DNA of 64,000 bases from Polydactylus sextarius (GCA_016801845.1 CM028914.1:17683272-17747271); one strand, 5' to 3'. Counted from the first letter of the stretch, positions 1-13,066 are shown. The notes: generated from the sequence alone by a model not told the origin. Translations and numbers: made by a program.

Positions 1-155
1 ATAATTGAATGGGCCAGGTCTCAGGAGGATTAAATACATTTCTTAATATTTATTATGAGTGATGCACCAATACATCAGTCAAATATCAGTGTCAGCAGAT
101 ATTCTCATTGTTGACTACAATCAGTCAATAGGTCAGTGGCTGATGTTCCAAACAT

Positions 156-180
156 TTTTTGGAACAAATGTAAACTTCTG
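156..180 (+). repeat. Copy 1 of a 25-base direct repeat
   Basis: These 25 bases (T5 followed by ggaacaaatgtaaacttctg) recur exactly at 4767-4791 in the same orientation. Sequence on either side of the two copies is not obviously alike, so they are probably small relics of a dispersed repeat. Confidence 0.7.
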
Positions 181-454
181 TTACGGTTGGACTCGGACCG
201 AAGTAGCAACTTAAACAGACAGAAATGGCTGACCACAGCTGTAATATGATGTAGGACGATAAAATCTTTATCTGTATATGTCAGTTATTGACCAGTTTGT
301 TATTTCTCAATTGGTGCGTCCTTAGTGTTTATGTCAATTTGAAGATGTCATCTTTTTTTCTTTCTTCTCACAGTCATATGAACCCATCAAATGATCCAGC
401 TGTTAACTATTCTGTGAAAAAACGTGCTTTGTGTGATTATATTGACTTTTGGTT

Positions 455-757
455 ATCTGTCCAAATGAAAGTTAGTGCCAAATGTGTGTGTGTGTGTGTG
501 TAAAGTGTGAAAAGTAATTCCCTCAAGGCTTTTAGTGAGATATCACATTCATGAGGTCAAGAGGTTCTTTGCGAGGTCACAGTGATGGTGACCTTTGACC
601 CCTGGCCACCAAAACATAATCGGCCTGTTTTTGAATCCTGATGAAGGGTTTTAACATGTTTTAAGAAACTCCCTCATGATCTTACTGAGATAGTTTGCAG
701 ATAGCAGATAACATGAAAACATTATGCCTCTGGCGAAGGCAGTGGAGGCATAAAAAT
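455..757. repeat. Fragment of a dispersed fish repeat
   Basis: The text around 'gtgccaaatg', 'attccctcaaggc', 'tgagatatcac', 'ggtgacctttgacccctg' and the closing 'cattatgcctctgg...ggaggcata' resembles a very common teleost interspersed repeat, in which these phrases occur in this order. A GT tract at 483-501 interrupts it. The assignment rests on remembered sequence and no search was run. No coding capacity is seen. Confidence 0.55.
483..501. repeat. (GT)n microsatellite
   Basis: Uninterrupted TG dinucleotides of about nine copies inside the dispersed repeat fragment. Confidence 0.9.
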
Positions 758-3700
758 TTGAACTAATTGATGTAAATATTAATGTTTATGTTTTGGTGAT
801 ATGCCTTGACCACATGTGAGTATTTTTAAGGCTGAATTTAAAACACAAAACCACTTCTAAAAAAATAAATAAATGGAGGGAAAAAAGGTAAATAAATAAA
901 TAAAAATCCAGAAACAAGAACACAGAGGTGTATGGGAATTATGTTGAGTGACAGCAACTACTGTTTACAAGTATGGCTGTGCTTTCTCTTCTGCTAGAAA
1001 CCACAGGATGACTAAGACCTACCATGGAGTAGCTTTTGTTGATTTAATATGCTTCACTGGAAGCCTTGTGAATGTCTTGGCTGCACATGGTCACACTAGT
1101 TACTGTCAAACCTACACTGTGACAAACACACGCACACGCAGTTCTCAAACTAGCACTTGTGATTGTGTGCATGTGAATTCTGCAGTCGTTGTCCTTAAGG
1201 ATGTGTCATGGCTGTGCTGATGTGCTTTGAGTTGTGACATTTAAATCAGGGCTTAAAGTCACACAAAACTCCTCGGTGTTGATTATTGTTTTCTTTGACA
1301 GTTTCAGCGGATTCATGAGGCCATTGAAGATTTAAGTTGACCGCAGACATGAGGCCACATTGGTCCATTGATCATGCAGAGAATCCCAGATGTCACCAGA
1401 TAATTGCCTCAGAGCCTGTCATTACAAAAGGTCGTGACCCTTCTTATCAGGCACCCTCTGCCACCGTGTGGATCAATGTTCGTCCTCGCGAAGCCTTTTA
1501 CCGATCATCGAAGAACGACACAATAATCGATCAGTTTTTAATTTATTAGGGATCAAAGATGAACTGGTGATTCGACCCGAATCAGCCTCCAGTCACATCC
1601 ACAAATAAGAGAGGAGCAGAACAAATTAAAATAGCTGACTGACTTTCAGTATGCGCCTTTTATCAAACACAACCTGCCGTTGTGTATATCATACACCACC
1701 GTGAGCTACAGATCCCTGGAGATAAATTTTCTGACTTTGGGTCCCAGATTCAGTAAAGTCGTTTCTCTTCCAATGCAGCCATTTGCTGCTCTCACTTTTT
1801 TTATCTGCCTCTGAAGATGCCTTTGGCTGTTGATGAAAGCATTGGCCACATTTTTTTCAAGCTGTAAACTGTTCACTGTTCCTTCTTGGCTGTTTCCCCT
1901 GTATTTATGTTTCTGACTTCCATATGCCTGATCTAAAACCATCCACTGCATCTTCCTCAGTGGTCTCTCGGAAGTAAACAGAGCTGAGTGATGACCCTTT
2001 GTAGAAAGTCTGGACTTGTAGGGTGGTGTTTGTTTTCTCTAGCACGACAGCCAGATTTCTGTGCTCTTGCATTTCTCCCTTTTCCCTCGTGTACCCGGGC
2101 TGACCTAACTTGTTCCAACTCAATAATTCTTTCTTATTTTTTTTTCCACCTAAAATGCCATAATGATGTATGGTTGTCTCTCAAAACACATCAATAATTA
2201 ATTCCTGTTGGTTTGCTTTGAATTGCTACTTCCATGCACTGCAGCAAATGCTCACGCAGCCGGTGCCAAGTGTATCTACAGAAAGACTAAGTTTGCATCC
2301 TTTCAGGAAACATCATGGGCTCTGTGCCTTCTCTCCTCTGTCTAGATAAGCTGCTTTGCCGCTCCATTTTATGAATTTTCCTACTTAGCGTGAGAAATCT
2401 TGTCTACAATGAGGGGTTTTTGTCACAAAAAGGTCTGTTTTTGTTTAATCAAACTTGACATGCAGCAGCCGTTCTATAACACTGGTTATATTTGTGCAAT
2501 TAAAAGCAGATTTGAGATCACAGCTCAGTTCGTGGGTCTGAAGATGTGACGTCTGTGTGGCTGCTGCAGGAAATGCTTTCCGGACGAAGTCTTTCTTTGG
2601 GGTACAGTATTCTCCTTCCTGAAAATCTTGAAAGCAGCTTCATAAAATCCACATCACAACTGCAAACTCTTTGAAGCCTTTAGAGCTGACTGTCAGGCAC
2701 TTCTTTTTTTTTTTACTTTTCATTTTTTTTATTTTTTTTGAGTGATGCCTCATGTAGCTCAACTCACCAGGGCCTGTCTGTGGATGTGCATCTAAGAAAA
2801 AGAGACCATATGAAGTTCTTTTTTTTTTCTTTAACATGATGAATGTTCTGAGCTTATGTTAAAGAAATATACAAAATGAGCACAAGCAAAAATCACGCAA
2901 AAGAGACGACAGCTACACTATTCAGCTTGCGTGTGCTGTCACCGAGACAAACTGTAATCAGTCAACAACTTGTAACATTCTGCTCCGAGTTTTCTCAGAG
3001 GACCATTGCTCAGTCTCATCCTCCTAATCCTGTCTGACTGTCTGCAGTGGCACAGTGAACAAAGTTAAAAAAAAAAAAATAAATAAAAAAATCAGCTCAA
3101 AAGATAAATAAACAAGAATGAATTTCAACTCTCTTTCCCATTAGTTTAAAACCATATTATAAAAATATGTGGATTATGTCTGATAATTCTCTTTTGTATT
3201 AAAAATGGGCATTCATAATGCAACTCCTCTTCCAACATTATTAGAATTTTATGAGCACTGTCAATAGAGCTCTATGCATTACTATTACCATAGTATCCTT
3301 ACAGAACCAAGCTTCTCCCTCCCTTAATATTAACATTAATTTTGCATTATTCATTATGTCCTTATTATTCTATTTGGCATCAGCAGCTTACACTTGTAGC
3401 TAGCAGCTGACACTGATGTAACTATACAAAGAGATAGAGAGAGGTCTGAGTCGAGACCACAATGTTTTGCAGTTTTAGCTCCTGGGATCATATTCCACAG
3501 CGCTTATAATGATTTTTTCTTTTCTTCTTAGCGTTATAAAGTTGTCAGTGATGTTCAGTACAATTCAAATACAATGTGTACATACATGTTTTTTTTAGTT
3601 TTGGGGATTTTTTTTTGATCAGCGCTGATATGAGGAAGTGAAAAAATCTAGTAACTTGACAAAAAAAGGATAGAAGGAAGAATATTTTATTGTTTAATAA

Positions 3701-4766
3701 TAAATAAGCCGAATTGTCAGCAGTGCACCAGTGGTTTCTAGTCGAAGTGCACTGTGATTGTTACTGTTGTCTACTGTCAATATCCCTGTATATTTCTATA
3801 AAGGTCAGTGTGGTGGTTATAGGAACCCCCCTCCAACTTCACCCGCAGTCTTCATGCAGGCTTGACATAGATTGTCTTTATTGTCTCCTACTGGAATGTT
3901 ACATATATTCACAGATGGATATTTTGACTCAGATTCACACAAAATTCACAGAGGAGACTGTGTGGAGCCACTGCAACCATGTACTGCCGTATCAGAGAAA
4001 GGCAGATGCTGAACGATTAAAATGGCCCAGCCTCAGTGATCAGTGCACCGAAGGATGATGGGTCAGTTCGTATTGAAAAAGTTCAAGCAGCATCAACTGT
4101 CCAGTCATTTGCAACATAACAGAGTTGACTTGGGAGTATTGAGCAGCAATGATCAATGCCATCACTTCTGATATAACAGAAATGTCTGTTTACATACCTG
4201 ACTACACAGCACATTTTAATTAATTGACCTTTATTTTGCCATACGATGCTGGCGGCAGATGTCTTCTCATATCAAACATTGTACCCTCTATGTATGTGCA
4301 TGTATAATCTGTCTCCTAGAAATTACTACAGCAGCAGATTCTTATTGCTTGCCAATTTTTTTGACAAGACAGATGGCTGTTTATTGATACTGACCCTGTT
4401 TAGCTGTAAATCTGTTTGAACGACACAGCTTTTTACAAAATGTGTCTGTGGACATAATAAAAGCTGAGAGAAGACATTCCTATATACTAGAGAGATCAAC
4501 AGAAACACAGTGCAGGTTGTGAGTGTTATTGCTAATGATAGTGGTTTATATAAAGTACAGCTTCTTAGTTGATTAAATAAACATACCCATGAATATACAA
4601 CCATATATACACATAAATGAAGGTTCTCTGTTATGTAAGGAAAAGGCTTGTAGTAAGTCAGAAAAGTTGTCTTTGGTGAAATAAACAGTACAAGCATTAC
4701 AACTGAAAGCTGAAATCTATGTCTGATCCAATAGCACAAAAATGTGCAATCTCTGGAGAAGTATTC

Positions 4767-4791
4767 TTTTTGGAACAAATGTAAACTTCTG
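4767..4791 (+). repeat. Copy 2 of a 25-base direct repeat
   Basis: Exact match to 156-180, 4.6 kb downstream and in the same orientation. See that entry. Confidence 0.7.
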
Positions 4792-5622
4792 CTCTCTGTT
4801 CAACAGCCAAGTAGGTTACAACACACTTCAGGGACAAGCCGTGCTCTCAGAGTCTCACGAGGCATCGCCGTATGTATACATGTGGGGATGAGTGTGCTCT
4901 CGGCCTTTGTTTCGACCATCTAATCAAGGACTGATTAAAGTGCAATAGTGAGAATATGCAACGAGCTCCGATTAACGAGGCGATGGAATAAAAATATAAA
5001 GCTGCACCCTAGTGCCAACAAGCGACATGTTTGGCCATGACTACCTCGTCCTCAGAGCAGTTACACATCTCATGTAAAAAACACCTCAGTCCCATCTGGG
5101 ATTACATTGATCTAAAAGATGTGAATTGAGATAACTGTGGGGTATGGTTGATTCAGGCAGAATAAAAACAAGTGGCGTTTTTGGACATATTTTAAAACAA
5201 ACTTTGGTTTTGTCTATTTGTGATTCTGATTATTTTTACACCAACAAATAACCTAATTGTCATTTTGTTTACTGTAGCCATGAAGAGCCTGAAAACAGTT
5301 AGAGAAAGTTGGCAGATTGATGGATGGAGTGAGAAGTTGTGAGAAGCAACAATATTTTTCAAAAGCAATTAGCATCAAGCTTCTTTTTTGGACCATGACA
5401 AACAGTGTTTAGGTGCTGAATCCCAAAGCAGTTTGTGATTAATTATAGTGTTGACAAAGATTTGTGTTGCTTGATTTCAATGTGATGATGGCAGCACTTC
5501 CTTTCTGAACTCATTTGAAAGAAATACGCAGCATTTAAATGTAAAAGTTTTGCCGTGTGGTAAATGTGCCACACGAAGTTAAAAAAAAACTGTTATAGTA
5601 ATGTGTTCACGCAGTTGGCGAA

Positions 5623-5663
5623 GCAGATTCTGCTCCCCCACAGTTCTCGCTGTCAGAATCTGC
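5623..5663. repeat. Short hairpin, 10-bp arms
   Basis: gcagattctg (5623-5632) and its exact inverse cagaatctgc (5654-5663), with a 21-base loop. Function unknown; a transcribed hairpin is possible but the stem is too short for a typical microRNA precursor. Confidence 0.6.
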
Positions 5664-6383
5664 AAAGCTTTTTCTCGATGTGTGGTGCAAAGAGCAGAGC
5701 CCCTGTGAACGCACATCACTGAGAGGTGGACCGCAAGTCATCACGGGGGGCAAAACTACAGCGACACACTACTGCCAAGTAGCTTTGATCAGTGGGAGGA
5801 AAGGGAGAAGCAGGGGTTAGTTTAAGTCACACAACAAGCAGTGTGGAAGAAGAACTAAATAGCAGAGCAGTTGACGACTTTGATAAAGAGGTTGACGACT
5901 CTGATGAACTGTCTGGCACGAAGAGCTGAAAGTATTTAGAACTAATGAGGATCGGCGGATGTCTAGCTGATATGATGTACAGAACTGGTGTTTCCTGCAT
6001 GAGTTCATGCAAAATTCATCTGTGAATGCGTATATTTGATGATATTTAACACATTGTGCCAACACCACAAGAGGGCTCCACAGCATATAGCGGTCATCGG
6101 TCGATCTGATCTGAGAGCAGACGGCGCACAGTCTGCAAGGATCTAACACGCCGCTTTGTCTTCATGAAAGAAAAAGCATCAAATCTTCATATCATGTTGT
6201 GTTTATCTATCAGTCATGACATCTACTGCACCTGTGGCTCACACACACACAAACACAAAACACAACACAAGCTCCACAGCTGATTTATAACATGCATTAA
6301 TGAATGTAGGAAAAACTGCAGCCGAGAGACTTGTTGTTAGAAAGAAGCAATGTCGAAAAGGTCACACTCATTAGACGGTGGGA

Positions 6384-6394
6384 GGGGGGGGGGG
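6384..6394 (+). repeat. Poly(G) run
   Basis: Eleven consecutive G residues directly preceded by GTGGGA. Simple sequence, prone to length change. Confidence 0.85.
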
Positions 6395-7035
6395 ATAAAG
6401 GAGGAAACAGAGAAAGGTTGAATGTAACAATGAGATTTCTTACCAACATGACATTCGGATACATGTGTTCACACCCCTGAGCCTTTTAGCCAACAGTGCC
6501 TCTTGAGGTTGAAGTGTTTCACTCAGTTTCCTCAAAAAAGTAGCTGTTACAAAGCGATTAGGATTTTTTTTTTCTCTCAAACACAAACTCAACTGGGTTG
6601 GACCCTGTTAACTTTGGGGTTGAATTTTGGGTTTGCCTCTCAAACGAAATTATTGCACTTTTTCTGCACAGATTTTTCTTTTTGTCCACAAGTTTATGTC
6701 CACAAGTTGAGATTTAATAACAGAGGCAGCTGAGATATACACATATCAGTGTCAGTTTTTCCAGAGTTTATAATTATTAGCCAAAGGACACGATTATGTC
6801 AACTCTACAATAAAACTACAATGTAGACTCGACTACAGTAAAAGTAAAACGCACGGTTACTGTAGAAAGAGAGAGAGTTGCACATTGTGCTTAGTTCATT
6901 TCATTTCACCACTTGTGCTCAGCTAGATGTTTTGAAGGTGAGGTGAAGGTAAGAACTGAATAAAATGTGACACAGACGTAAAATGTCACACCTTCCTCAT
7001 ATACTCGTATTCTGAGGTTATAAAGAAAGACATTA

Positions 7036-7440
7036 TTGAAATATGCAGCATACACAGCAGGTGACACTGATGATGGAGAGCCCTTTAAACTTCGAGACGC
7101 ATGGTTGCTTTTTCCTCCTAAAATAAAATTTAAAAATCTGCAGTCAGACATCCTAACTCTGTCTGTGTTCATGGCTCCGAGGCACAAATGGCCGGCACCT
7201 GTTTCTTTCTCCTTCTCCTCCTCTCTCTCTCTCTCTTTCCCCTCGCCCACAGGAGCCCACAGCAAATCAAGTTTATTACGGCCTCTAATTACAATTACAG
7301 TCTCAAAGAGATTCACAATAAAACAATAAATGAAAATGATAAATGAAAATGGCACTCCCAAACCTTGGACCCTCAGCGGGAAATAAAGGGGGAATCCTTG
7401 CACAGAAAGTTAATTAGGGACAAGATGTTAGAAACCTTAG
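7036..7440. promoter_or_regulatory. Candidate conserved non-coding element
   Basis: This stretch combines a CT-rich tract (about 7206-7245) with A/T-rich blocks rich in TAAT-type homeodomain cores (cctctaattacaattaca near 7280, gttaattaggga near 7410). Frames are open on both strands (97 codons +, 165 codons -), but neither has a recognisable domain and both are dominated by low-complexity sequence. It lies about 1.6 kb upstream of the promoter. The regulatory role is inference; cross-species conservation was not tested. Confidence 0.25.
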
Positions 7441-8960
7441 GGTTGGACCTCACAGAGAGGAATCCTGCCCCCGCCTTCTCTCCTTTACCCGAAAGCTGTG
7501 CTAGGTGATGAAAGTTTAAGTACTTTAAGTTTAAAAAGAAAAAGGAAGACTAAAAGATTTATTACCTTGGTTGTTGAGCAGTTTTCTGTTTTTGGGACAC
7601 ATGGAGATGTAGTTGCATTTTTAACTTAAATTACATGAAAGCTCAGTTCTTCTCTGAGCTGATATGACAGCAGAAATATCAGAAGCTGTGTAAAGTTGCC
7701 CATGTATTACTCATGAATGTTAAGTGTTTCTTTTAGTGTGCTGCTCACTGCGGTCATCTGATTGCACGAGCATCTAGAGTACAGACATTAGCGGCACCAC
7801 CGCTGACATTGGAGGATACCACAAAACACCGTATGTAACGTTTAACAGTTGATGTGCTGTGTATTTAAGGCCGATTAATACGTCATGCGCCGTTGCACTG
7901 TGTCCAAAACCTCCTGGAAAATGGCTTTTGATAGAACGCCACATCAACTTTTAAAATCATCATGAACGTCCCAGCATGCCTGTGTTTTACAATTACAGTG
8001 AAAGAGATGCACGCTCATCTCAGAACTACTCAGCCAAATAATAACATGTGAGCAACATGTGAGTAACACATTTAGAAAAGAAAAACAAATTCAAGGTATT
8101 TATATGAGCTGTCTTATGTGGTTAAATAAGAAAACAGGGACCGTGTGATTGTCAAACCCACAGAGCCGTAATACATCACCAACGTGTCAGGTTACTTATC
8201 AGTTTAGTGTAATTTTGCTTATTGTTATATGTTTGATCTTGTGCATTAAAAGTCAGAGAACAGATACAGGTAAGAGACGGTTGGCTGCTCCTTCATTCAC
8301 ACAAACACACCTGGGAGTTGACAGAGGGGAAGCACAGTCTTGTATCATTTGCCACTGTATCATGTTGACATTGCATGCCTTGCACAAGGGCACCTTGAGC
8401 ACATGTTGGAGATGAAGGTGAGATGTCTCATGCACTGATTTTTCTTTTCTTTTGTCATCCTCCTCCAGCTCATCTCCCTGATTAGACCACAACACCCCAA
8501 GGTCACAGAGTGGGGGGAAAAGATTTGCTCCCATTTCCTCCTGCTGCAGTGACTCAGATGAGATTGCTATATCACTGTCAATAGGCAGCTAAGAGGCTTT
8601 AGTATCCCTGTCAGCCACGGGTGAACCTGCGGGCACCTGCGTCAGTGCTCAAACCCGCCGGATCCCCCCACTCTGCTGAATAAGAGGGGCCCACTCACCG
8701 CTGCTCGTCGCCTGGGAGGCTGTTGTGCAGTAACGCACAAGAAGAACAAGAAGAAGGTGGTGGTGGTAGAGAGGTGGGGGTAAAGAGTCCCCTCCAGCTG
8801 TCGAGAACATCACTGACAAGCTGGTCGGTTAACAGAGAGACAGAGACACTCTCCCCGCAAAAAAACCACCATCGCGTGTCCATGTGGGCATTGATCCGCG
8901 TGACGGATCACCGCCTCTAAAGCAGCCCTCGGGTTCAGGGTTTGCCCCTCCTGGCCAGCG

Positions 8961-8992
8961 CCAATCTGAGCTGGGTATAAGGAGGGGGCGGG
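8961..8992 (+). promoter_or_regulatory. Core promoter: CCAAT, TATA and GC boxes
   Basis: Seen in order on the + strand are CCAAT (8961-8965), TATAA (8976-8980, within gggtataagg) and a GC-box-like GGGGGCGGG (about 8984-8992). The flanks are locally GC-rich. A TATA box here would place transcription start about 25-30 bases downstream, around 9003-9010, just ahead of a leader that ends in a good splice donor. The CCAAT-TATA spacing is shorter than usual. This is the most promoter-like site on the correct strand upstream of the gabra coding exons; the link across a 30 kb intron is inferred. Confidence 0.6.
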
Positions 8993-9004
8993 AAGGTTAG
9001 TTTG

Positions 9005-9227
9005 AAGAGCGCAGAGCTTTTGCGAAAGAGGACGCCGTTTTTCCCCCCTACCTCTCTCTCTCTTTATTATTATTTCACCGCTGGAGAGAAAAAAAAATCC
9101 AAACCCAGTGGACAGTAAGAGCTGAGGGAGGAATCAGTCGGACCAAACGTCAGAACCTCATTAACTCCAAGGAAACCCAGTCGGGAGGGAGAAGGAAAAA
9201 AGAAGAACATAAGCCTCATTGCTGCTG
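9005..9227 (+). other. Predicted non-coding first exon (5' UTR) of the GABA-A alpha gene
   Basis: It begins about 25 bases after the TATA box and ends at a strong donor, gctgctg/gtgagact (GT at 9228). There is no ATG anywhere between 9005 and 9227, as expected for a leader that must not start translation early. The next supported exon (39317) has a clear acceptor and only 21 untranslated bases before its start codon, so a separate upstream leader exon is required. The exact start is approximate, and additional untranslated exons inside the 30 kb intron cannot be excluded. Confidence 0.5.
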
Positions 9228-10169
9228 GTGAGACTCTTATTATTATTATCATTATCATTATCCTTAATGTCATCATTGAGCTTTTCTTTTGAAATGCTTG
9301 TCATTACGCACGGTGCGTTTCTTGTAAGGTGCGTTTGGCTTCAGCACATGTCGCCGCACACATTAACAGCCGGAGACGATCACTGATGTGCTCAGTAGCA
9401 ATGTTTCATTCACATGCAACAACTGCTGTTTGTGTGGCTACCGCAGTATAATTGACGGTTTAACAGGTCTCCGCTTTACTTGCTCAAGTGGATTCTGGTG
9501 TTTGTGTGTGTGTGAAGATGCGGCGACCACACAGCGCAGACTGATCAGAGGAGAGAAAAGAAAAGAGAAAAGATTTCGTAAGGGAATTAAGTATTGTTTT
9601 GGGCAGTGAACGCAACAAATGTTGTTTCCTTTCCCCCATTTCTTTCTTTCTTTCTATGTTTCTTTCTTTCTGTTTTTTTTTCTGTTTTGAGCGGGAAATA
9701 ATGTCAGGTTACATCGGTGTTTTAAAATGGTTTTTCTTCATCAGCTTCATTTCGACTTCTCTGGACAGTCGAAATGCAACATAATGCGACACCGCTGCTC
9801 CGGAGATAATTGTTAGTCTCCGTTAATGGGCAATTAGAAAACGACTGAGCGCGTGACGTTTAAAGGGGGAAAAAAGAAAGAAAAAAATATCACCTCAGCA
9901 CCTGTACTGTCTAAATTTATGAGGGAGAAAAAGTACAGCCTCGTGGTTTGACCCTCGCGTGTTTAGAGGAAATCCTGTTAGGAAACAAGCTACCGCAACC
10001 AGTGACAAGACTGTTGAGCAGCGGCTAACTTAACCTTGGAATAAACCAGCACTAGCACCACCTCATAGAGAAAGGTCTGGCAGATGTCTGCGTCTCCTCC
10101 TACACGCAACAACAACACTGCCAGCAAAATTAACACCACCGCTGTTTAAAATCACGAGGAATCAACTGG

Positions 10170-10209
10170 TAATAATAATAATAACAATGATAATAATAAT
10201 AATAATAAA
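10170..10209. repeat. (AAT)n-type imperfect microsatellite
   Basis: Imperfect taa/ata triplets broken by caatga, about 40 bases. Confidence 0.8.
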
Positions 10210-10587
10210 TGTCTCCACACGTTTTTTTTAAGCCATTAGTTTGTGTTAATCATCTAAACTGTGTAGTGCTGTACCCACAATAAGCCAGTTTAATTAAAAA
10301 CACAACATTCCTTTTTTATCCCCTCCTCCACCCCCTCCTCCTCCTCTCTGTGTGTCTGACCATGAATGGTGTGTGATGTCCAGCTGGACTGATGTACAAC
10401 ATCAGATCCAACAGCTTAAATAATTCAAACCTACCCATAACATATCATCCATCGCAGGAGAACATCCAACTCTCCTCCTAAACAAAAAAAAAAAAAAAAA
10501 TTAAAATGAATGAATGAAAAATCATGTGAAAGTGGGTCAGTGTCGACTAAACAAATAAGACACATCATCTGAATCATTGTTGCAGGG

Positions 10588-10599
10588 TCTCTCTCTCTT

Positions 10600-10633
<34 letters not shown>
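10588..10633. repeat. (CT)n-(CA)n compound microsatellite
   Basis: A CT tract (10588-10614) passes directly into a CA tract (10614-10633). Confidence 0.9.
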
Positions 10634-10635
<2 letters not shown>

Positions 10636-11082
10636 AGGTAACAACTGGATTTCCCACCAGAGAGAAAGGCTGAATGGAGACCCTGACTGAGCACCTGTGC
10701 TTTTAAAGGGGATTATTATTATGATGATGCATCTGTGGAGACAAAGGTGTAATCGGTGGCACTTTCCCCATCAAGATGTATTGTATGTATCAGACAAACC
10801 TGCAGGTTCTGCATAGGGTGAAAACTGTGTGCACACAAGGGTTAAAAATGAAGCTTGACCCGCATCAAAAAAAGCTATTATGTTGCATTAATTTTAGCTT
10901 AATATTTTCATGCTTTTGGACCAACCAGTGTCAGAGGCCACGGCCTGGTTTTAATTACTGGATATGGTCCAGCTCGATATTAAAAGGCGTCACTCACACC
11001 GGAGATAATTTTCTAACTCAATTGCTCTGCCACAGTAGCCACATTTTTAAGGACTCCCTCCTCTGCACATCACATATCTGCC

Positions 11083-11106
11083 TTTTTTTTTTTTTTTTTT
11101 TTTTTT
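11083..11106. repeat. Poly(T) tract
   Basis: Twenty-four consecutive T residues. This could be the reversed A-tail of a minus-strand retroposon, but no body is recognised next to it. Confidence 0.85.
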
Positions 11107-12954
11107 GTTAACCACACCTCTCATCTGATGTAATGCACAGTCATCTGTGGCTCCTGGCAGCCTTTTCCCCCTCCTGCCATCTCTCAGTCGGCACGCTGCA
11201 GGCCTCATAATGCGATGACTCCCTGGACTCATGAGTGTGACCACAAGCAAATGACTTTTCTCAGCCAGTTTCTTCATCTGCTGAGACATACAGAGCAAAG
11301 AGGCTCCTTTTCCACAATAAATGACTGCATGGTGGTGGAGGGGAGGACGCCAACTCACATATTTATTGGATGGGAATGTGCAGATTTGTATTGAGGGAGA
11401 AGCTGTTGTGGTATCTTTTTCCCCTGAGTTACAGACAGAAATGCTTCTCCTCTGTGACTTGGTGAACCTGATACATGTGAAGTGGCATGATTAGAGGATC
11501 TGTTTGTAACTGCTCTTCTTTGAATTCTGCATGCAAATGCATTCAAATAAAACGTGTAGCAAAGACAGAGGCAGATGGTTGCAGGGATTAGCAGCTCTAT
11601 ATTGTTCCTCGAGGCACAGTAAGGCATGATGCATTCGAAATTATCACAAAATAAATGAGGATCTCTCGGAGTGTTGAGGGAAAGGACTCTGTGTCTTTTT
11701 GCATCAGGAGAGCAAACTGTCCATAAATTAAAGTTAATGTTTACAACATGCTAAATAAGCGGGTTACCCTCCACTACAGTTTCATGGCCGCAGTTTAAAA
11801 AACAGCAAGCACATTAACACACACAGACACACACACAAAAAAACATTGCCCTGCAGAGAAGCTTGTTTTAGAGATGTCACTGTGTTCTGACATCAGCCAC
11901 AGAGCTCAAATGGAGATGGGACCAAGGCATGAAGCTACCGGGTTGATGATGATGATAATAATGACAGCTGACGGAGAGTAATCACGAGAGCCCTCAAAGT
12001 ACGTCGAAGCCTTGTCGATCGTGTCAGTCAGGACTGAGGATCGGGGTATTTACAGGGGATATTTACAGCTTGGCTCCACATGGGAAAATGTGATCAGAAG
12101 TAAAACAAAGCAGGGCAATGGGAAGGCCATGTTGGGTTAATACAGACAGGAAGTAATGCAAACATAATTCAACAGAACAGCCAAACGTGATCTGTATGGA
12201 AGGAATTGAATATTTTAAAGTTGCGTAGTACTTTTGCATCACTTAGAATCATTTAACATATTCATGGCTTCCAGGAATTTTGCCCAACCTCATTCATTCT
12301 CTGTCATGGCGAGCTCCTATCATTTCCCCATTTCTGTGCAGGAGAGGGAGTAAGATTAATCAAAGAGGTTCCATTCACACAGGAATAATGTTACTTCCAG
12401 ACGCCCACTGATCTATGATGATTTCTGTAATTGCCACTAGTCTTAATCCTACACAAATTTTCTGCTACATCTGTAATTTGTTACACAAAAAACTCCACAA
12501 ACTAGCGACTGGTGATACTGATTCTGGCAGAGACAGAAGAGACCTGACAACAGTGATCTCACGTGAAAGTACATCCCAGTAATTAAGGGACTAAAAGTGC
12601 TTGCCAAAAACAACACGAAACATTATCAGTGAGTATATTACAAGCAGAGGAAATCACCAACTATTGTTTGATGAAAGACTCTGAAACCGTGTCACAGTCC
12701 CCAGTTGTAGTTAACTCTTTTATAATGGTCTTGTTCATGATAAGATTCGTCATTTAAAAGTGGTAGCGTACTTGCCAAGGAGTCACCTTGTTTTTCCAGG
12801 AACTGAATACCAGTAAAACTTAAGAGAGACATTTTAATGTATGCACCATTCTGCACAATTGCACAACACACTTTCCTTTAAATAAATTCATAACCCCTGC
12901 TTAAGAGCCATTATCAACACAAACATTCACCTTTTGTAAATTATCTGTATCTGC

Positions 12955-13066
12955 AGGGGGCACCCAAGTGGTTGAATGGTCAGGTCACATTGGCACAAAA
13001 GACTTGAGCATCAGAATCCCAGTTCAGTTACTGCATGTCACTTCTTTACACTCTCTCAGTCTCCTC
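12955..13066 (+). mobile_element. tRNA-derived SINE remnant
   Basis: The order 'gggggcacccaagtgg', then 'tcagaatcccagttcag', then 'ctgcatgtcacttc' and 'ctctctcagtctcc' resembles a common teleost tRNA-related SINE (tRNA-like head, then a tail with ctgcatgtc and ctctctc). The B-box region is badly decayed. It leads directly into a long ATCT tract, which fits growth of the microsatellite from the SINE tail. The family is recognised from memory only. Confidence 0.55.

Larger units (their letters stand above)
1..8960. other. Intergenic DNA upstream of the GABA-A receptor gene
   Basis: No exon, RNA gene or intact element is supported here. The frames present are short, lie on both strands, and have no recognisable domain. 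The stretch contains a GT tract (483-501), a decayed dispersed repeat (455-757), a 25-base sequence present twice (156-180 and 4767-4791), a short hairpin (5623-5663), a G run (6384-6394) and a possible conserved non-coding element (about 7036-7440). GC content rises from about 8600 towards the promoter. Confidence 0.6.

Noticed and set aside
4326..4778. 150-codon minus-strand frame
   Set aside because: AT-rich, hydrophobic and Cys/Leu/Thr-heavy composition with no domain, no splice context and overlap with a repeat copy. Most likely a chance frame.
6906..7403. 165-codon minus-strand frame
   Set aside because: The middle is low-complexity Glu/Lys/Arg from a CT tract. No recognisable domain; kept only as a possible non-coding element.
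9890..9920. Possible RE1/NRSF silencer site (ctcagcacc) after the first exon
   Set aside because: Only the left half of the motif is present; the right half does not match.
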